DNA of 64,000 bases, taken from positions 1,994,685 through 2,058,684 of the forward strand of contig NZ_CP073710.1 of NCBI RefSeq assembly GCF_021184045.1, read 5' to 3'. The notes below the pieces were generated by a model. It made no database searches, had not been told where the DNA came from, and worked only from the letters and a program-made list of their open reading frames with translations. Each line of letters starts with the position of its first letter. Within the stretch, counting starts at the first letter, position 1. The stretch is from Methanococcoides orientis. Lineage in GTDB: Archaea; Halobacteriota; Methanosarcinia; Methanosarcinales; Methanosarcinaceae. Below, piece by piece: positions 19,010 to 27,955 of the stretch. The position numbers and the translations under genes were made by a program.

Positions 19010-19158
19010 TAATTATTCCAGCTTATCCATAATCAACCTATTACAAGAATTAAGCACCTCAGCAGAAGGTATTTGCTCATGAGAGAGCACCATTCATTAT
19101 AAATAAAGCCGAAAAGATAAAAGAAGTGTGCAAAGACCTAAAATAAAGCAGGCATAGC

Positions 19159-19842
19159 ATGAACAGTGAACCCAACATAATCGAGATACGAGACCTTACC
19201 AAGATATATACCGATGGGCTTGGGGTCAAAGCACTTGACGGACTGAACATGACCGTTAAACGCGGAGAGTTCCTTTCAATAATCGGCCCTTCCGGGTCAG
19301 GAAAGAGCACTTTACTTCATATGATAGGCATACTGGATACCCCTACCAGCGGAACCATCCTGATAGACGGGGAAAATGTAACTACGATGTCTGACAAGGA
19401 ACGTTCCAGTGCACGCAACGAGATGCTTGGCTTTATTTTCCAGTACCATCATCTGCTACCTGACTTTTCTGCACTTGAAAATGTCATGATGCCCCTTTTG
19501 ATAGCAGGTAAAAGTAAGCGTGAAGCTGAAAAGATAGCAATCGATATTCTGAAAGAGGTCGGCCTTGAGGAAAGGATGGATCACCGGCCCAACCAACTCT
19601 CAGGAGGCCAGAACCAGAGGGTTGCGGTAGCTCGTGCACTGGCAAATGATCCAAAGATAGTAATAGGTGATGAGCCTACGGGCAATCTGGACAGCCATTC
19701 CAGTGATAAGATATATGAGCTTCTAAGAAAGCTTAACAAAGAACATAATCAGACCTTCATTCTTGTGACCCACGACGAGAACATGGCCGCAAAGACTGAC
19801 CGTATCGTGCGGATAGTAGATGGAAAAATAGTCAATGAATGA
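19159..19842 (+). CDS. LolD/MacB-type ABC transporter ATPase
   Basis: A 227-residue ABC ATPase. It has Walker A GPSGSGKST, a Q-loop near FIFQYHHLLPDF, the signature LSGGQNQRVAVARA, Walker B VIGDEPTG and the switch His in FILVTHDEN. The sequence pattern matches the LolD/MacB group, which act with large-loop permeases. No permease gene is next to it, which is unusual, so its partner must be encoded elsewhere or it may be an orphan subunit. It runs 15 bases ahead of the DUF296 gene and is probably co-transcribed. Confidence 0.85.
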   Translation: MNSEPNIIEIRDLTKIYTDGLGVKALDGLNMTVKRGEFLSIIGPSGSGKSTLLHMIGILDTPTSGTILIDGENVTTMSDKERSSARNEMLGFIFQYHHLLPDFSALENVMMPLLIAGKSKREAEKIAIDILKEVGLEERMDHRPNQLSGGQNQRVAVARALANDPKIVIGDEPTGNLDSHSSDKIYELLRKLNKEHNQTFILVTHDENMAAKTDRIVRIVDGKIVNE

Positions 19843-19857
19843 ACTAATGGTGAAAAT

Positions 19858-20304
19858 ATGCAATATAGTAAAGGAAATATAGGACGTGTCTTTACCGTAA
19901 GGATAGACACTGGAGAAGACCTGCTAAAGGAACTCGAAGGACTTGCTGAAAAAGAAAGTATCGGATCTGCATTTTTCATCCTGCTGGGTGCTGTGGCTAA
20001 AGGAAACCTTGTCATCGGTCCAAAAGAGAATGCAATTCCGCCTGAGCCTATGTGGGTTAATTACTCCGACCCGAATGAAGTAATAGGGGTTGGAAATATC
20101 TTTTCAGAGGAAGGAAGACCAAAGATACATCTTCACACTGCTGCCGGTCGTGGCGATAGTGTGAATGTTGGATGCATGCGTGGAGAAAGTGAAGCTTTCA
20201 TGGTACTGGAAGTATTTATATTGGAAATCTCCGGCATAGATGCTAATCGCGTTTTTGATACTACAAAAGGATTTGCCCCAATTACATTTGGAGCAACAAA
20301 ATAA
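19858..20304 (+). CDS. DUF296/PPC-domain protein
   Basis: A 148-residue PPC-domain (DUF296) protein. The pattern of short strands and a central helix, with HLHTAAGR in the middle and a final GFAPITFGATK, fits this fold. In plants it is fused to AT-hook DNA-binding motifs; prokaryotic versions like this one stand alone, and their role is not established. GGTGAAAAT precedes the ATG. Its position next to the ABC ATPase may hint at a linked function, but nothing in the sequence shows one. Confidence 0.82.
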   Translation: MQYSKGNIGRVFTVRIDTGEDLLKELEGLAEKESIGSAFFILLGAVAKGNLVIGPKENAIPPEPMWVNYSDPNEVIGVGNIFSEEGRPKIHLHTAAGRGDSVNVGCMRGESEAFMVLEVFILEISGIDANRVFDTTKGFAPITFGATK

Positions 20305-20331
20305 GAAAAGATAAACCCCTGAGATTTTATA

Positions 20332-20685
20332 TTAAGTGGTCATTTTCAGAAGATTCTGAATGACCAACATCTTTTCTTTATTCATTTTCAGTATATTTTC
20401 CTCATATACCTTGATTATATCTGCAAAATCCACTTTCAGAGAATAATATTTTGCAGGCCTACCCCTGCACTTTGTTCTTTTATCATCTCTTTCATCGATC
20501 CATCCACGTTCGTAAAGAACCCGCATGGCAACGCTTACCTCCGGTTGCCTCAGCCCGGTAGCCCTCTCGATTTCCTGTGAGCTCAATTCTTCTACATTGA
20601 AAAGACAGGCGATCGAAAGTGCTTCGATCCTCGGAACATCAATGCTTTGTAAAAGTGATGATACCTCATACCCTTCATCATCCAT
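20332..20685 (-). CDS. Winged-helix transcriptional regulator (ArsR/TrmB-like)
   Basis: A 117-residue winged-helix protein. Residues 18-80 hold the helix-turn-helix (LSSQEIERATGLRQPEVSVAMRVLYERGW), followed by a basic wing (ERDDKRTKCRGRPAKYYSLK) and a C-terminal helix that could dimerise. Its target is unknown. It is divergent from enolase, with about 180 bases between them, and the region upstream of enolase holds a perfect palindrome on the expected transcription start, so the regulator may act there. That link is inference. Confidence 0.8.
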   Translation of the reverse strand: MDDEGYEVSSLLQSIDVPRIEALSIACLFNVEELSSQEIERATGLRQPEVSVAMRVLYERGWIDERDDKRTKCRGRPAKYYSLKVDFADIIKVYEENILKMNKEKMLVIQNLLKMTT

Positions 20686-20810
20686 TAAAATAATATTCTC
20701 ACTCCCTACTTACAATAATAATACTACAACAATATAAATTTATGCTGTGAGAATCTTGAGCATACAAGGAAATTATAATATTAAACCCCTGAAACAACAA
20801 ATGCGGTAAC

Positions 20811-20850
20811 GATATATACTGTAATGTACGATTGGTCAATAGAACGTTCT
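20811..20850 (+). promoter_or_regulatory. Enolase promoter with palindrome at the start site
   Basis: GATATATACT at 20811-20820 is a good archaeal TATA box. About 25 bases after it lies AGAACGTTCT at 20841-20850, a perfect 10-base palindrome at the expected transcription start, where a bound repressor would block transcription. The operator role is inferred. Confidence 0.45.
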
Positions 20851-20863
20851 AATGGTGGAAAAC

Positions 20864-22141
20864 ATGAGCTATATTGGCGAAGAAGCAAAGTATACAATTG
20901 AAAAAGTACATGCCAGAGAAATCCTGGATTCCAGAGGAAATCCTACTGTTGAAGTCGATATCTACACTGGCCGCGGATTTGGAAGGGCAAGTGTGCCTTC
21001 AGGGGCATCGACCGGAAGTAATGAAGCACTCGAACTAAGGGATAAAGATGCTGACCGTTACAACGGGAAAGGCGTACTTGAAGCAGTTGAAAATGTGAAC
21101 GCAACCTTTGCAAAGGAACTGCTTGGAATGGACGTTCGCAATCAGCGTGAGATCGACGAGCTGATGATCGCACTGGATGGAACCGACAACAAAATGACCT
21201 TCGGTGCCAATGCCATACTGGGCGTTTCCATGGCAGTTGCAAAAGCAGCAGCTGATTCACTTAACATGCCACTTTACCGCTACCTTGGCGGAACCAACGC
21301 ATTCGCAATGCCTGTACCGACCATGAACGTGCTCAACGGTGGAAAGCACGCCGGCAATGAGCTCTCAATTCAGGAATTCATGATACAGCCAAAGGGAGCA
21401 GACACTTATTCCAATGCTTTGAGAATGGGAACCGAGACCTACCACGCACTTGGCAAGGTACTTGAAGATAAATACGGAGCATCCGCAACCAACGTCGGGT
21501 ATGAGGGCGGATATGCACCACCGATCTCAATGACATCCGATGCACTGGATGCCCTTGTGTCTGCCATTGATGAGGCAGGATATACCGAATCCGAGATCAC
21601 AATCGGTCTTGATGCTGCTGCATCAGAGTTCTTTGAAGATGGCAAATATTCCATCGATGGGAATATGCTCACACCTGCTGAACTTGTTGATTATTACCTT
21701 GAGCTTGTCGACACCTATCCGATCCTTTCCATTGAGGACCCGTTCCATGAAGAGTCATTCGAGGACTTTGCAACACTTACCAGTGAGGCATGGGACACAA
21801 TCATCGTAGGCGATGACCTGTTCGTGACAAACGTGGAACGTCTTGCAAAGGGTGTTGAAATGGATGCTGCTAACGCACTCCTGCTCAAGATCAACCAGAT
21901 AGGTACGATCTCCGAGTCATTTGATGCCGCAAACCTTGCACTGCGCAATGGATACAGCGTTGTGGTAAGCCATCGTTCCGCTGAGACCGAAGATCCAATG
22001 ATCGCAGATATTTCCGTTGCAATCGGTGCTGACCTTATCAAGACAGGAGCACCTGCAAGAAGTGAGCGCACTGCAAAGTACAACCAGTTACTCAGAATAG
22101 AAGAAGATCTCGGAGATTCTGCACGTTACGTGCAGCTCTGA
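20864..22141 (+). CDS. eno: Enolase
   Basis: A 425-residue enolase, converting 2-phosphoglycerate to phosphoenolpyruvate. It has REILDSRGNPTVE and VPSGASTGSNEALELRD in the N-terminal domain, the metal- and substrate-binding SIEDPFHEE, the catalytic LLKINQIGT and the SHRSAETED signature. The start at 20864 is chosen over the ATG at 20852 because GGTGG lies five bases before it; the upstream ATG has no site. A T-rich stretch follows the stop. The gene has its own promoter. Confidence 0.96.
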   Translation: MSYIGEEAKYTIEKVHAREILDSRGNPTVEVDIYTGRGFGRASVPSGASTGSNEALELRDKDADRYNGKGVLEAVENVNATFAKELLGMDVRNQREIDELMIALDGTDNKMTFGANAILGVSMAVAKAAADSLNMPLYRYLGGTNAFAMPVPTMNVLNGGKHAGNELSIQEFMIQPKGADTYSNALRMGTETYHALGKVLEDKYGASATNVGYEGGYAPPISMTSDALDALVSAIDEAGYTESEITIGLDAAASEFFEDGKYSIDGNMLTPAELVDYYLELVDTYPILSIEDPFHEESFEDFATLTSEAWDTIIVGDDLFVTNVERLAKGVEMDAANALLLKINQIGTISESFDAANLALRNGYSVVVSHRSAETEDPMIADISVAIGADLIKTGAPARSERTAKYNQLLRIEEDLGDSARYVQL

Positions 22142-22243
22142 TCTTTTTTATTTTACTTTTTTAAATTTTATTTTAAGCTTTAATTCAAATCCAAACTTAT
22201 TTTAAACCTATTTTAAAGTTATTTTTAGCCCAATTTTCTAAAT

Positions 22244-24982
22244 TTAAAAATCAAAGAGGGAACTCTGTGTTTTCTGATCCACCTGTTGAGCAGATGCTTC
22301 GGTTCCCCTACAGGTCCTTCTTACAGTTTCAACCTTTTCTTCAGGAGAGGTGTCAAAATCAAAGAGCCCTTTTTGTTTTGAATCATGATTCAGAGTAGCC
22401 ATATCAACCCCAAAGACACCAAGAATGCGCTCTACAGGAGGTAGCATCTGCTTCTGTATGTAATAATCCACATCCAAGGTTATATTGTGCTCACGCACAT
22501 ATTCAGGATCCTCTGCCCGGTCTACGAAAAGACCTTTCCCTGCAGTGATAACAAATGGTATCCTCTCACCAATAGGCGGGCGAATGCCTGTACGCCTCTC
22601 TATGTTCTCCACCACGGTAAGATGAGGTTGTTTGTTCTTGTAGCTTGAAGGAGACTTGGAGAAACTCTTTGTAAGCACAAGGTCCTCAACAATATCAGCA
22701 TCCTTTTGCACATCCAGATTGCGCACCCTGTCGACAAGTTCCCTTACATGGCTCACAGAACCGTCAATGTCACCTTCTTTTAGCACAAGTTCCAGCACCC
22801 TGTTAAGCATCTTGGATGTTAGCTCACACCAGTCCCTGCGCACAGTTTCAAGTCCCTTTACTTTTATCGAATCTTTCCAGCCATCATTGGTTGGCTCAAA
22901 TATCCACTGTGCATATCTTTTCTTGGCTATCAGAAGAACACGCTTTGCAGCTGCCTCAAATTCGAGTTCCATGGGATCTGGCAATGATGCTGTGACAATG
23001 CTTGCAACCTTTCTACCCACCAATGCAGAATCTTCAAGAGAGAACTCGCCTTCTGAGAACTCTTCGTCACAATCGTTCTTACAATGAACAAAAACACTGT
23101 CCGTATCACCGTAAGCTACAGAGAGTTTTACAACCTTATCAGTCTCCCTGAGATCACCGGCCTCATCTGTCAGATAAGCCATATTATCCCTGAGAATTAT
23201 CCTGCCAATCCTGTTGCAGACAATGTCCTCGGTCCTTGCAATGTTGCCTCTGCCTATACTCGTCACAGAATTAGCCATCTGGAGACTGTAAAGCCTTGCA
23301 CGGGCATAACCTGAATAACCATAGAAACTGTTGAGAAGTATCTTCAGAGCAAGCTGTGTTGCATCAAGAACACGATATTCACCTTCATCGCTCGCCTTTT
23401 TCATTAATTGCTTTGTTTTGGTCCTCTGGTCAAGTAAATATTCCAGAACCGAGGGTACAATACCTTTGAATATTTCGGGCTTAACGAACTCTCCCTTTGA
23501 GGGGGACCTGATAATATCTTCATCAGCATATGTTCCCGGCTTCACAACGGTCGTATAGCAGAGGTTGTGAGCCATCATAATTGTAGGATAAAGGGATTTG
23601 TAGTCCATGACGATGACATTCTCATGCAGCCCTTTCTCCGGCTCAAGGACAGCGCCTCCTTTAAGGCTCTCATTCTGCTTACGCCTGAAAGCTGAAGTTT
23701 CATCATCCGGTTTTGTGGACATTACCCTACCCTGTTTACCAAACTCGGTCATCAGGATATGTTCCACCATATTGGTCTGTCCGCCACTGACAGTATCCTG
23801 AAGCAGAATACCACTGACCCTTGATAAAGCAATATATTTGTCCAGAAGCTTGAGCTCAAGCAAAAGCTCAAGGGCAAGCTCGGAGTCACGTCTGGAATAA
23901 TCTATGAACTTCAGGAGTTTCTCACCGGAATCGTTCCAGTGCTCTTCCATATCAGCTGGTGCAACGTCCAGTTTTTCCCTGTCAAGCAGTTCCTTTGAAA
24001 CATTACGCAGAGTATACCTTTTCAGGCTGAACTGTTGCCTGATAAGAGGAAGCGCATCCACGACCACCCTTCCGGGTATCGATACCATTGTGCGGCTTAT
24101 GATCTTGCGATAGCTTAACTGCCTTGAATCCCTTCCGACAACCGGTTTTATACCGGCACCAGATTCGTTCAGGGTGTTCACCCTGTCAACGATATAAGGG
24201 ACATCAAAATCATTGATGTTATAGCCAGTGATAACGTCAGGATCGTATTCCGTAATGATCTCAAAGAACCGGTTAAGAAGGTCAGCTTCTTCCGAGAACA
24301 TCTCGACATCATCGTCAACACCCTCTACATCTTTCTTGACCAGTATAATGGTACTGTGGCCCTTGTAAGCCGGCTCAAAGGCAAAACTTACCATAATGAT
24401 GGGAGAAACATCCGGCGTAGGCATACCACCGTCATGAGGCAGGCATTCAATATCAAAGGCCATATACTTCAATGGTGCGTTGGCGATCCTGTCAACTTCG
24501 GTCAACTCTGAAGACCTCATGACATGGTCGCAGAGCAGATCACCTTTTCCGGATACATCGGCACCATCTCCTGCGGACACCCATCCCATGCCTTTGAAGC
24601 CCTTGTCTATAAGGAACCTGTTCCTGAACAGGATATCCGTTTCATAGATCTCCCTCACACCCAGCATCCCTGCTACTTCATCCCTTATCTCAGGAACATT
24701 GCGCGGATCGAATGTGGTGACCTTTAGCATGGGTTGTTTTGTTTCCTGGTAGCCTATAGGCTCGAATCTCTCGACCACTTCAATATCCTTTACGACATCG
24801 AACCTGTCCTTTATTGTCTGACCCAGCTTCTGGAGATCCCCTGATGCACTAAGATAAAAGTAAGGCTCAAATCCCGGAACAAGACAGCAGACGCTCTTCC
24901 CATCGTCAGACCTGCCAAAAAGACGTACTACAGGTCGGTCATCTTCACGGAAATAATCTGCATCCAGGATCTGGAAATTCAT
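22244..24982 (-). CDS. Family-B DNA polymerase (PolB)
   Basis: A 912-residue replicative B-family polymerase with proofreading exonuclease. Exonuclease motifs are DIE at 177-179, YNINDFD at 254-260 and YSRRD at 362-366. Polymerase motifs are DYKSLYPTIMM (from 460), KILLNSFYGYSG (from 547) and YGDTDS (624-629). The C-terminus carries two PCNA-interaction-like motifs: QKGLFDF at 870-876 and QSSLFDF as the final residues 906-912. The single-gene length is normal for the family, with no intein. It is convergent with enolase, separated by about 100 T-rich bases. Confidence 0.95.
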   Translation of the reverse strand: MNFQILDADYFREDDRPVVRLFGRSDDGKSVCCLVPGFEPYFYLSASGDLQKLGQTIKDRFDVVKDIEVVERFEPIGYQETKQPMLKVTTFDPRNVPEIRDEVAGMLGVREIYETDILFRNRFLIDKGFKGMGWVSAGDGADVSGKGDLLCDHVMRSSELTEVDRIANAPLKYMAFDIECLPHDGGMPTPDVSPIIMVSFAFEPAYKGHSTIILVKKDVEGVDDDVEMFSEEADLLNRFFEIITEYDPDVITGYNINDFDVPYIVDRVNTLNESGAGIKPVVGRDSRQLSYRKIISRTMVSIPGRVVVDALPLIRQQFSLKRYTLRNVSKELLDREKLDVAPADMEEHWNDSGEKLLKFIDYSRRDSELALELLLELKLLDKYIALSRVSGILLQDTVSGGQTNMVEHILMTEFGKQGRVMSTKPDDETSAFRRKQNESLKGGAVLEPEKGLHENVIVMDYKSLYPTIMMAHNLCYTTVVKPGTYADEDIIRSPSKGEFVKPEIFKGIVPSVLEYLLDQRTKTKQLMKKASDEGEYRVLDATQLALKILLNSFYGYSGYARARLYSLQMANSVTSIGRGNIARTEDIVCNRIGRIILRDNMAYLTDEAGDLRETDKVVKLSVAYGDTDSVFVHCKNDCDEEFSEGEFSLEDSALVGRKVASIVTASLPDPMELEFEAAAKRVLLIAKKRYAQWIFEPTNDGWKDSIKVKGLETVRRDWCELTSKMLNRVLELVLKEGDIDGSVSHVRELVDRVRNLDVQKDADIVEDLVLTKSFSKSPSSYKNKQPHLTVVENIERRTGIRPPIGERIPFVITAGKGLFVDRAEDPEYVREHNITLDVDYYIQKQMLPPVERILGVFGVDMATLNHDSKQKGLFDFDTSPEEKVETVRRTCRGTEASAQQVDQKTQSSLFDF

Positions 24983-25088
24983 GGAACTACTTAATGTGAA
25001 GGCATAATATATGCTTTGTTGTCAAGAACAGAACAAAAAACAATACTGACAGCAAAAACAAATAAAACAAGATCAATGAAAGGCAAAG

Positions 25089-25197
25089 TGCCCGGAGCGT
25101 GACTCGAACACGCGACCTCCAGATTTCTCAGGAGATTTGGACGCTCGGTTAAAAGTCCCTATGAGTCTGGCGCCCCAACCAACTAGGCTATCCGGGC
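25089..25197 (-). tRNA. tRNA-Met (CAU), elongator, with intron
   Basis: The 109-base gene gives a 74-base cloverleaf after removal of a 35-base intron. The acceptor stem GCCCGGA pairs with TCCGGGC, with discriminator A. The anticodon stem CCAGA pairs with TCTGG, and the loop CTCATA(A) gives anticodon CAT. The acceptor does not begin with AG as in archaeal initiators, so this is the elongator. The T loop is TTCGAGT. Confidence 0.9.
25125..25159 (-). other. Intron of tRNA-Met after position 37
   Basis: The 35-base insert follows A37, the canonical archaeal site. It can form the bulge-helix-bulge cut by the archaeal tRNA endonuclease: CTCA of the anticodon loop pairs with TGAG near the intron's 3' end, flanked by three-base bulges TAG and AAA. 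Cutting after the second base of each bulge leaves a 7-base anticodon loop. Confidence 0.85.
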
Positions 25198-25281
25198 ATT
25201 GCAGCACCTAAATGGACATAGTGGTATTAAAGTGTATCGATTGATTGCGTTATCTCTTAAACTTTTTAAAAAATGACCGGA

Positions 25282-25821
25282 TCAGAATCCGGTCGCTTTG
25301 GCAAGATCTAATACGGTCATGCTGTCATTGGTGTTACCTTTGACAAGGAACACGAAGTTCTCATTGGTCCATACGTAGTGATAGCGTGGGACCTGTTTGC
25401 CGTTTAGTGTAATGTGCTTTGTGATAAGTGTTGCATCATGTCCATTGAACGATTCTTCTACAAATCCCTCAATTACAAGATCCGGGAAACCAGCCTTGTA
25501 GGTAGTTGTAAACTGTTCTGCAGCATCATTACTTTCAAGCTCAATAGCTGTAATGAAATAGTCCACAAAATCAAGCTGATATATACCTTCAGAAGCCTGA
25601 ACGATACCAGATACATCCGCATAGTCTGCTTTTATATCTTCGACTTCAAGGGAACGAGCACCAAGGTATTCGAAACCTTCAGGAATATTTTCCAGCACTA
25701 CCCCATCAACACTAAGGTTAACAGTTGTTACGGGATCTTCCGGCTCAGCCGGTTCTGTACATCCTGACATTGCAACAAGCAACAGTGCAATGAGAGAAAT
25801 CATCAATACCTTCATTTTCAT
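25282..25821 (-). CDS. Putative lipoprotein, unknown function
   Basis: A 179-residue exported protein. The ATG at 25821 follows GAGGTC; an upstream reading frame start is rejected because it would place 13 polar residues before the signal peptide. The signal peptide is hydrophobic and ends with a lipobox-like AMSGC (Cys21), so a lipid anchor is likely. The mature part is acidic and threonine-rich and looks like a compact beta/alpha domain with no recognised family. It is separated from the S-layer gene by that gene's terminator. Role in the cell envelope unknown. Confidence 0.72.
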   Translation of the reverse strand: MKMKVLMISLIALLLVAMSGCTEPAEPEDPVTTVNLSVDGVVLENIPEGFEYLGARSLEVEDIKADYADVSGIVQASEGIYQLDFVDYFITAIELESNDAAEQFTTTYKAGFPDLVIEGFVEESFNGHDATLITKHITLNGKQVPRYHYVWTNENFVFLVKGNTNDSMTVLDLAKATGF

Positions 25822-25895
25822 CTTAAAGACCTCATTTTTGTAAATTTGAATGAGATACAATAAGCTTATAGGTATTTTAAATTATCGAAAAGTCT

Positions 25896-25934
25896 GACAA
25901 AAAAAAGAAAAGATAGAAGGGTTTGCACCCTTCT
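25896..25934 (-). terminator. Terminator of the S-layer gene
   Basis: AGAAGGGT at 25915-25922 and ACCCTTCT at 25927-25934 form an 8-bp stem with a TTGC loop, beginning 14 bases after the S-layer stop. Read on the minus strand, the hairpin is followed by a T-rich tail. Confidence 0.7.
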
Positions 25935-25948
25935 TAGATTTTAGTTAT

Positions 25949-27955
25949 TTAGTTTCTTCTGACGAAGTATGCTACTGCAAGGAGACCTGCAATTGCGAAG
26001 ACTGCTTCAAAGCCAGGTACTGGCTCTTCGTCGCCCTCATCTTCAACAGGTTCTTCAACAACAGGCTCTGTTACATTCTCGTCAACAACAGGCTCTGTTA
26101 CATTCTCGTCAACAACAGGCTCTTCGACTACAGGCTCTTCGACTTCATCTTCAGGCTCTTCTACTACTGGAGCTTCACCATCGACGGTTGCTTCGGTGTA
26201 GATGTACCAAAGGGTTGTACCTTCGTTTGCCCTGATACCAAGGGTGTCAGTGATTGCAAGAGTGTCATCATCTGGCATGTCAAGCTCATTGTCATCATTG
26301 ACCATTTCAATCATATCAGTTACACTCATTACAACAAGTTCTCCGAACTCATCGTCTACTTCAACGATTACTGGGTCATCAGAGATCTGGAAGATACCTT
26401 CGATAACACAGAGGCTGTCAACCTGACCCTGGAAGACTTCATCTACCTTGACAAGAATGACATTTACGTCTTCTTTGTCGCCAAGGTCCATCTGGAAGTA
26501 CCAGGTCTTGTCACTGTCGTCAGTGTCATCAGATACTACAGTACTGATAATCTTATCTTCGACAAAATCGCCGTCCTTGGTGATCTCAAGCCAGACCTTG
26601 TTACCATCAACATCGATCTGCTTTGGTGTGAGTGCATAGCCCTCAGCAAGCTCAAGGGACTCGCCGGTTCTCATGGTGTAGCTCTCGTCATCATCCATAA
26701 GGATCTTAGAGAGTGTGTCTACGCTTGCGTCACTTTCTTCATCTTCTTTGACTACAACATACTCCTCAGCAAGGAAGCCGATCTTGGTGTAGTTGAAGGA
26801 TGCCTCAGCATCATCTTCTTTCACAAATGCGAACTCAGTGGTCTGATCTCCCTGTGGTTCTGCCCTGTAAACGATAGCGCCATCAGCGATGGTTTCGTTC
26901 TCATCGCCAGTTACATTGAGGAACAATTTCTCAGAGGATACATCAGCATCAATATCATACCAGAAACCAGCAAAGCTTGAAGCATCCCACATCATGTTCA
27001 CATTATCATTAAGGGAACTGCGAATCTCATAGGTTCCAGGCTCTGTGTACTCAGTGTAGAGATACCAGAGAGTTGGACCTTCCTCGTTTCCTCTGATACC
27101 AAGGGTGTCAGTGATTGCAAGAGTGTCGTCCTCTGGCATGTCAAGTTCGTTGTCCGCATCGTTATACATTTCAATCATATCAGTTACGGAAGTAACTTCA
27201 AGTTCTCCGAACTCGTCGTCAGTTTCGACAATTACTGGGTCATCAGAAATCTGGAAGATACCCTCGATAACAGCGAGGCTGTCGACCTGACCCTGGAAGA
27301 CTTCATCGACCTTGATAAGAATGACATTTACGTCTTCCTTGTCGCCAAGATCCATCTGGAAGTACCAGGTCTTGTCATTGTCTGCAGATTCGGATGTGCT
27401 GATGATCTTGTCTTCGACAAAGTCGCCGTCCTTGGTAAGCTCGAGCCAGACCTTGTTACCATCAACATCGATCTGCTTTGGTGTGAGTGCATAGCCCTCA
27501 GCAAGCTCAAGGGACTCGCCGGTTCTCATGGTGTAGCTCTCGTCATCATCCATAAGGATCTTGGAGAGTGTGTCTACGCTTGCGTCACTTTCTTCATCTT
27601 CTTTGACTACAACATACTCCTCAGCAAGGAAGCCGATCTTGGTGTACATGAAGTCTTCAGAAGCATTATCTTCGGTCACAAATGCGAACTCAGTTGTCTG
27701 TTCTGGTATTGGCTCTGCGTAATAGTAGATACCTTCACCAGGAATCTCATTGTCAGACACAGTGAGAATAAAGTGTTCAGAGAAGTCACCGGTATCCAGA
27801 TCGATCCAGAAACCAGCGAAGTTGGTAGCATTCCATTCGAAGTTATCAGCGCCGGTCACTTCACCGCGCACTTCGACAGAATCTGCTGCGCTTGCTACTG
27901 ATACAAAGCTCAGTACCATAAGAGCAGCTAATGCGATTGCTGTAAATCTTTTCAT
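25949..27955 (-). CDS. S-layer protein with two S-layer-family domains and PGF-CTERM
   Basis: A 668-residue surface protein. The signal peptide ends at ASAAD (about residue 23). Two copies of the Methanosarcinaceae S-layer domain follow (about residues 25-305 and 310-590), each with YTKIGFLAEEYVVVKEDEE and AITDTLGIR. A tail rich in glutamate, valine and proline, with repeats of EEPVVDENVTEP, leads to PGFEAVFAIAGLLAVAYFVRRN at the end: a PGF-CTERM signal, typically removed by archaeosortase A with lipid attachment. GGAGGAA precedes the ATG, as for a strongly expressed gene. Many N-x-S/T sites suggest glycosylation. The two domains are unusually alike at the DNA level (see repeat). Confidence 0.92.
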   Translation of the reverse strand: MKRFTAIALAALMVLSFVSVASAADSVEVRGEVTGADNFEWNATNFAGFWIDLDTGDFSEHFILTVSDNEIPGEGIYYYAEPIPEQTTEFAFVTEDNASEDFMYTKIGFLAEEYVVVKEDEESDASVDTLSKILMDDDESYTMRTGESLELAEGYALTPKQIDVDGNKVWLELTKDGDFVEDKIISTSESADNDKTWYFQMDLGDKEDVNVILIKVDEVFQGQVDSLAVIEGIFQISDDPVIVETDDEFGELEVTSVTDMIEMYNDADNELDMPEDDTLAITDTLGIRGNEEGPTLWYLYTEYTEPGTYEIRSSLNDNVNMMWDASSFAGFWYDIDADVSSEKLFLNVTGDENETIADGAIVYRAEPQGDQTTEFAFVKEDDAEASFNYTKIGFLAEEYVVVKEDEESDASVDTLSKILMDDDESYTMRTGESLELAEGYALTPKQIDVDGNKVWLEITKDGDFVEDKIISTVVSDDTDDSDKTWYFQMDLGDKEDVNVILVKVDEVFQGQVDSLCVIEGIFQISDDPVIVEVDDEFGELVVMSVTDMIEMVNDDNELDMPDDDTLAITDTLGIRANEGTTLWYIYTEATVDGEAPVVEEPEDEVEEPVVEEPVVDENVTEPVVDENVTEPVVEEPVEDEGDEEPVPGFEAVFAIAGLLAVAYFVRRN
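26591..26791 (-). repeat. 201-base repeat, copy in second S-layer domain
   Basis: By eye this stretch matches 27446-27646 at every base except one (A versus G in the codon before the shared GAGAG). It encodes the central part of the second S-layer domain. Confidence 0.8.
27446..27646 (-). repeat. 201-base repeat, copy in first S-layer domain
   Basis: The partner of 26591-26791, offset by 855 bases (285 codons). The flanking parts of the two domains differ more, so the match is patchy, as expected from gene conversion. Confidence 0.8.

Noticed and set aside
25089..25197. Reading the tRNA as Leu or Lys with no intron
   Set aside because: TTTTAA within the intron resembles a Lys anticodon loop, but the flanking stem does not pair and the cloverleaf fits only with CAT and a 35-base intron.
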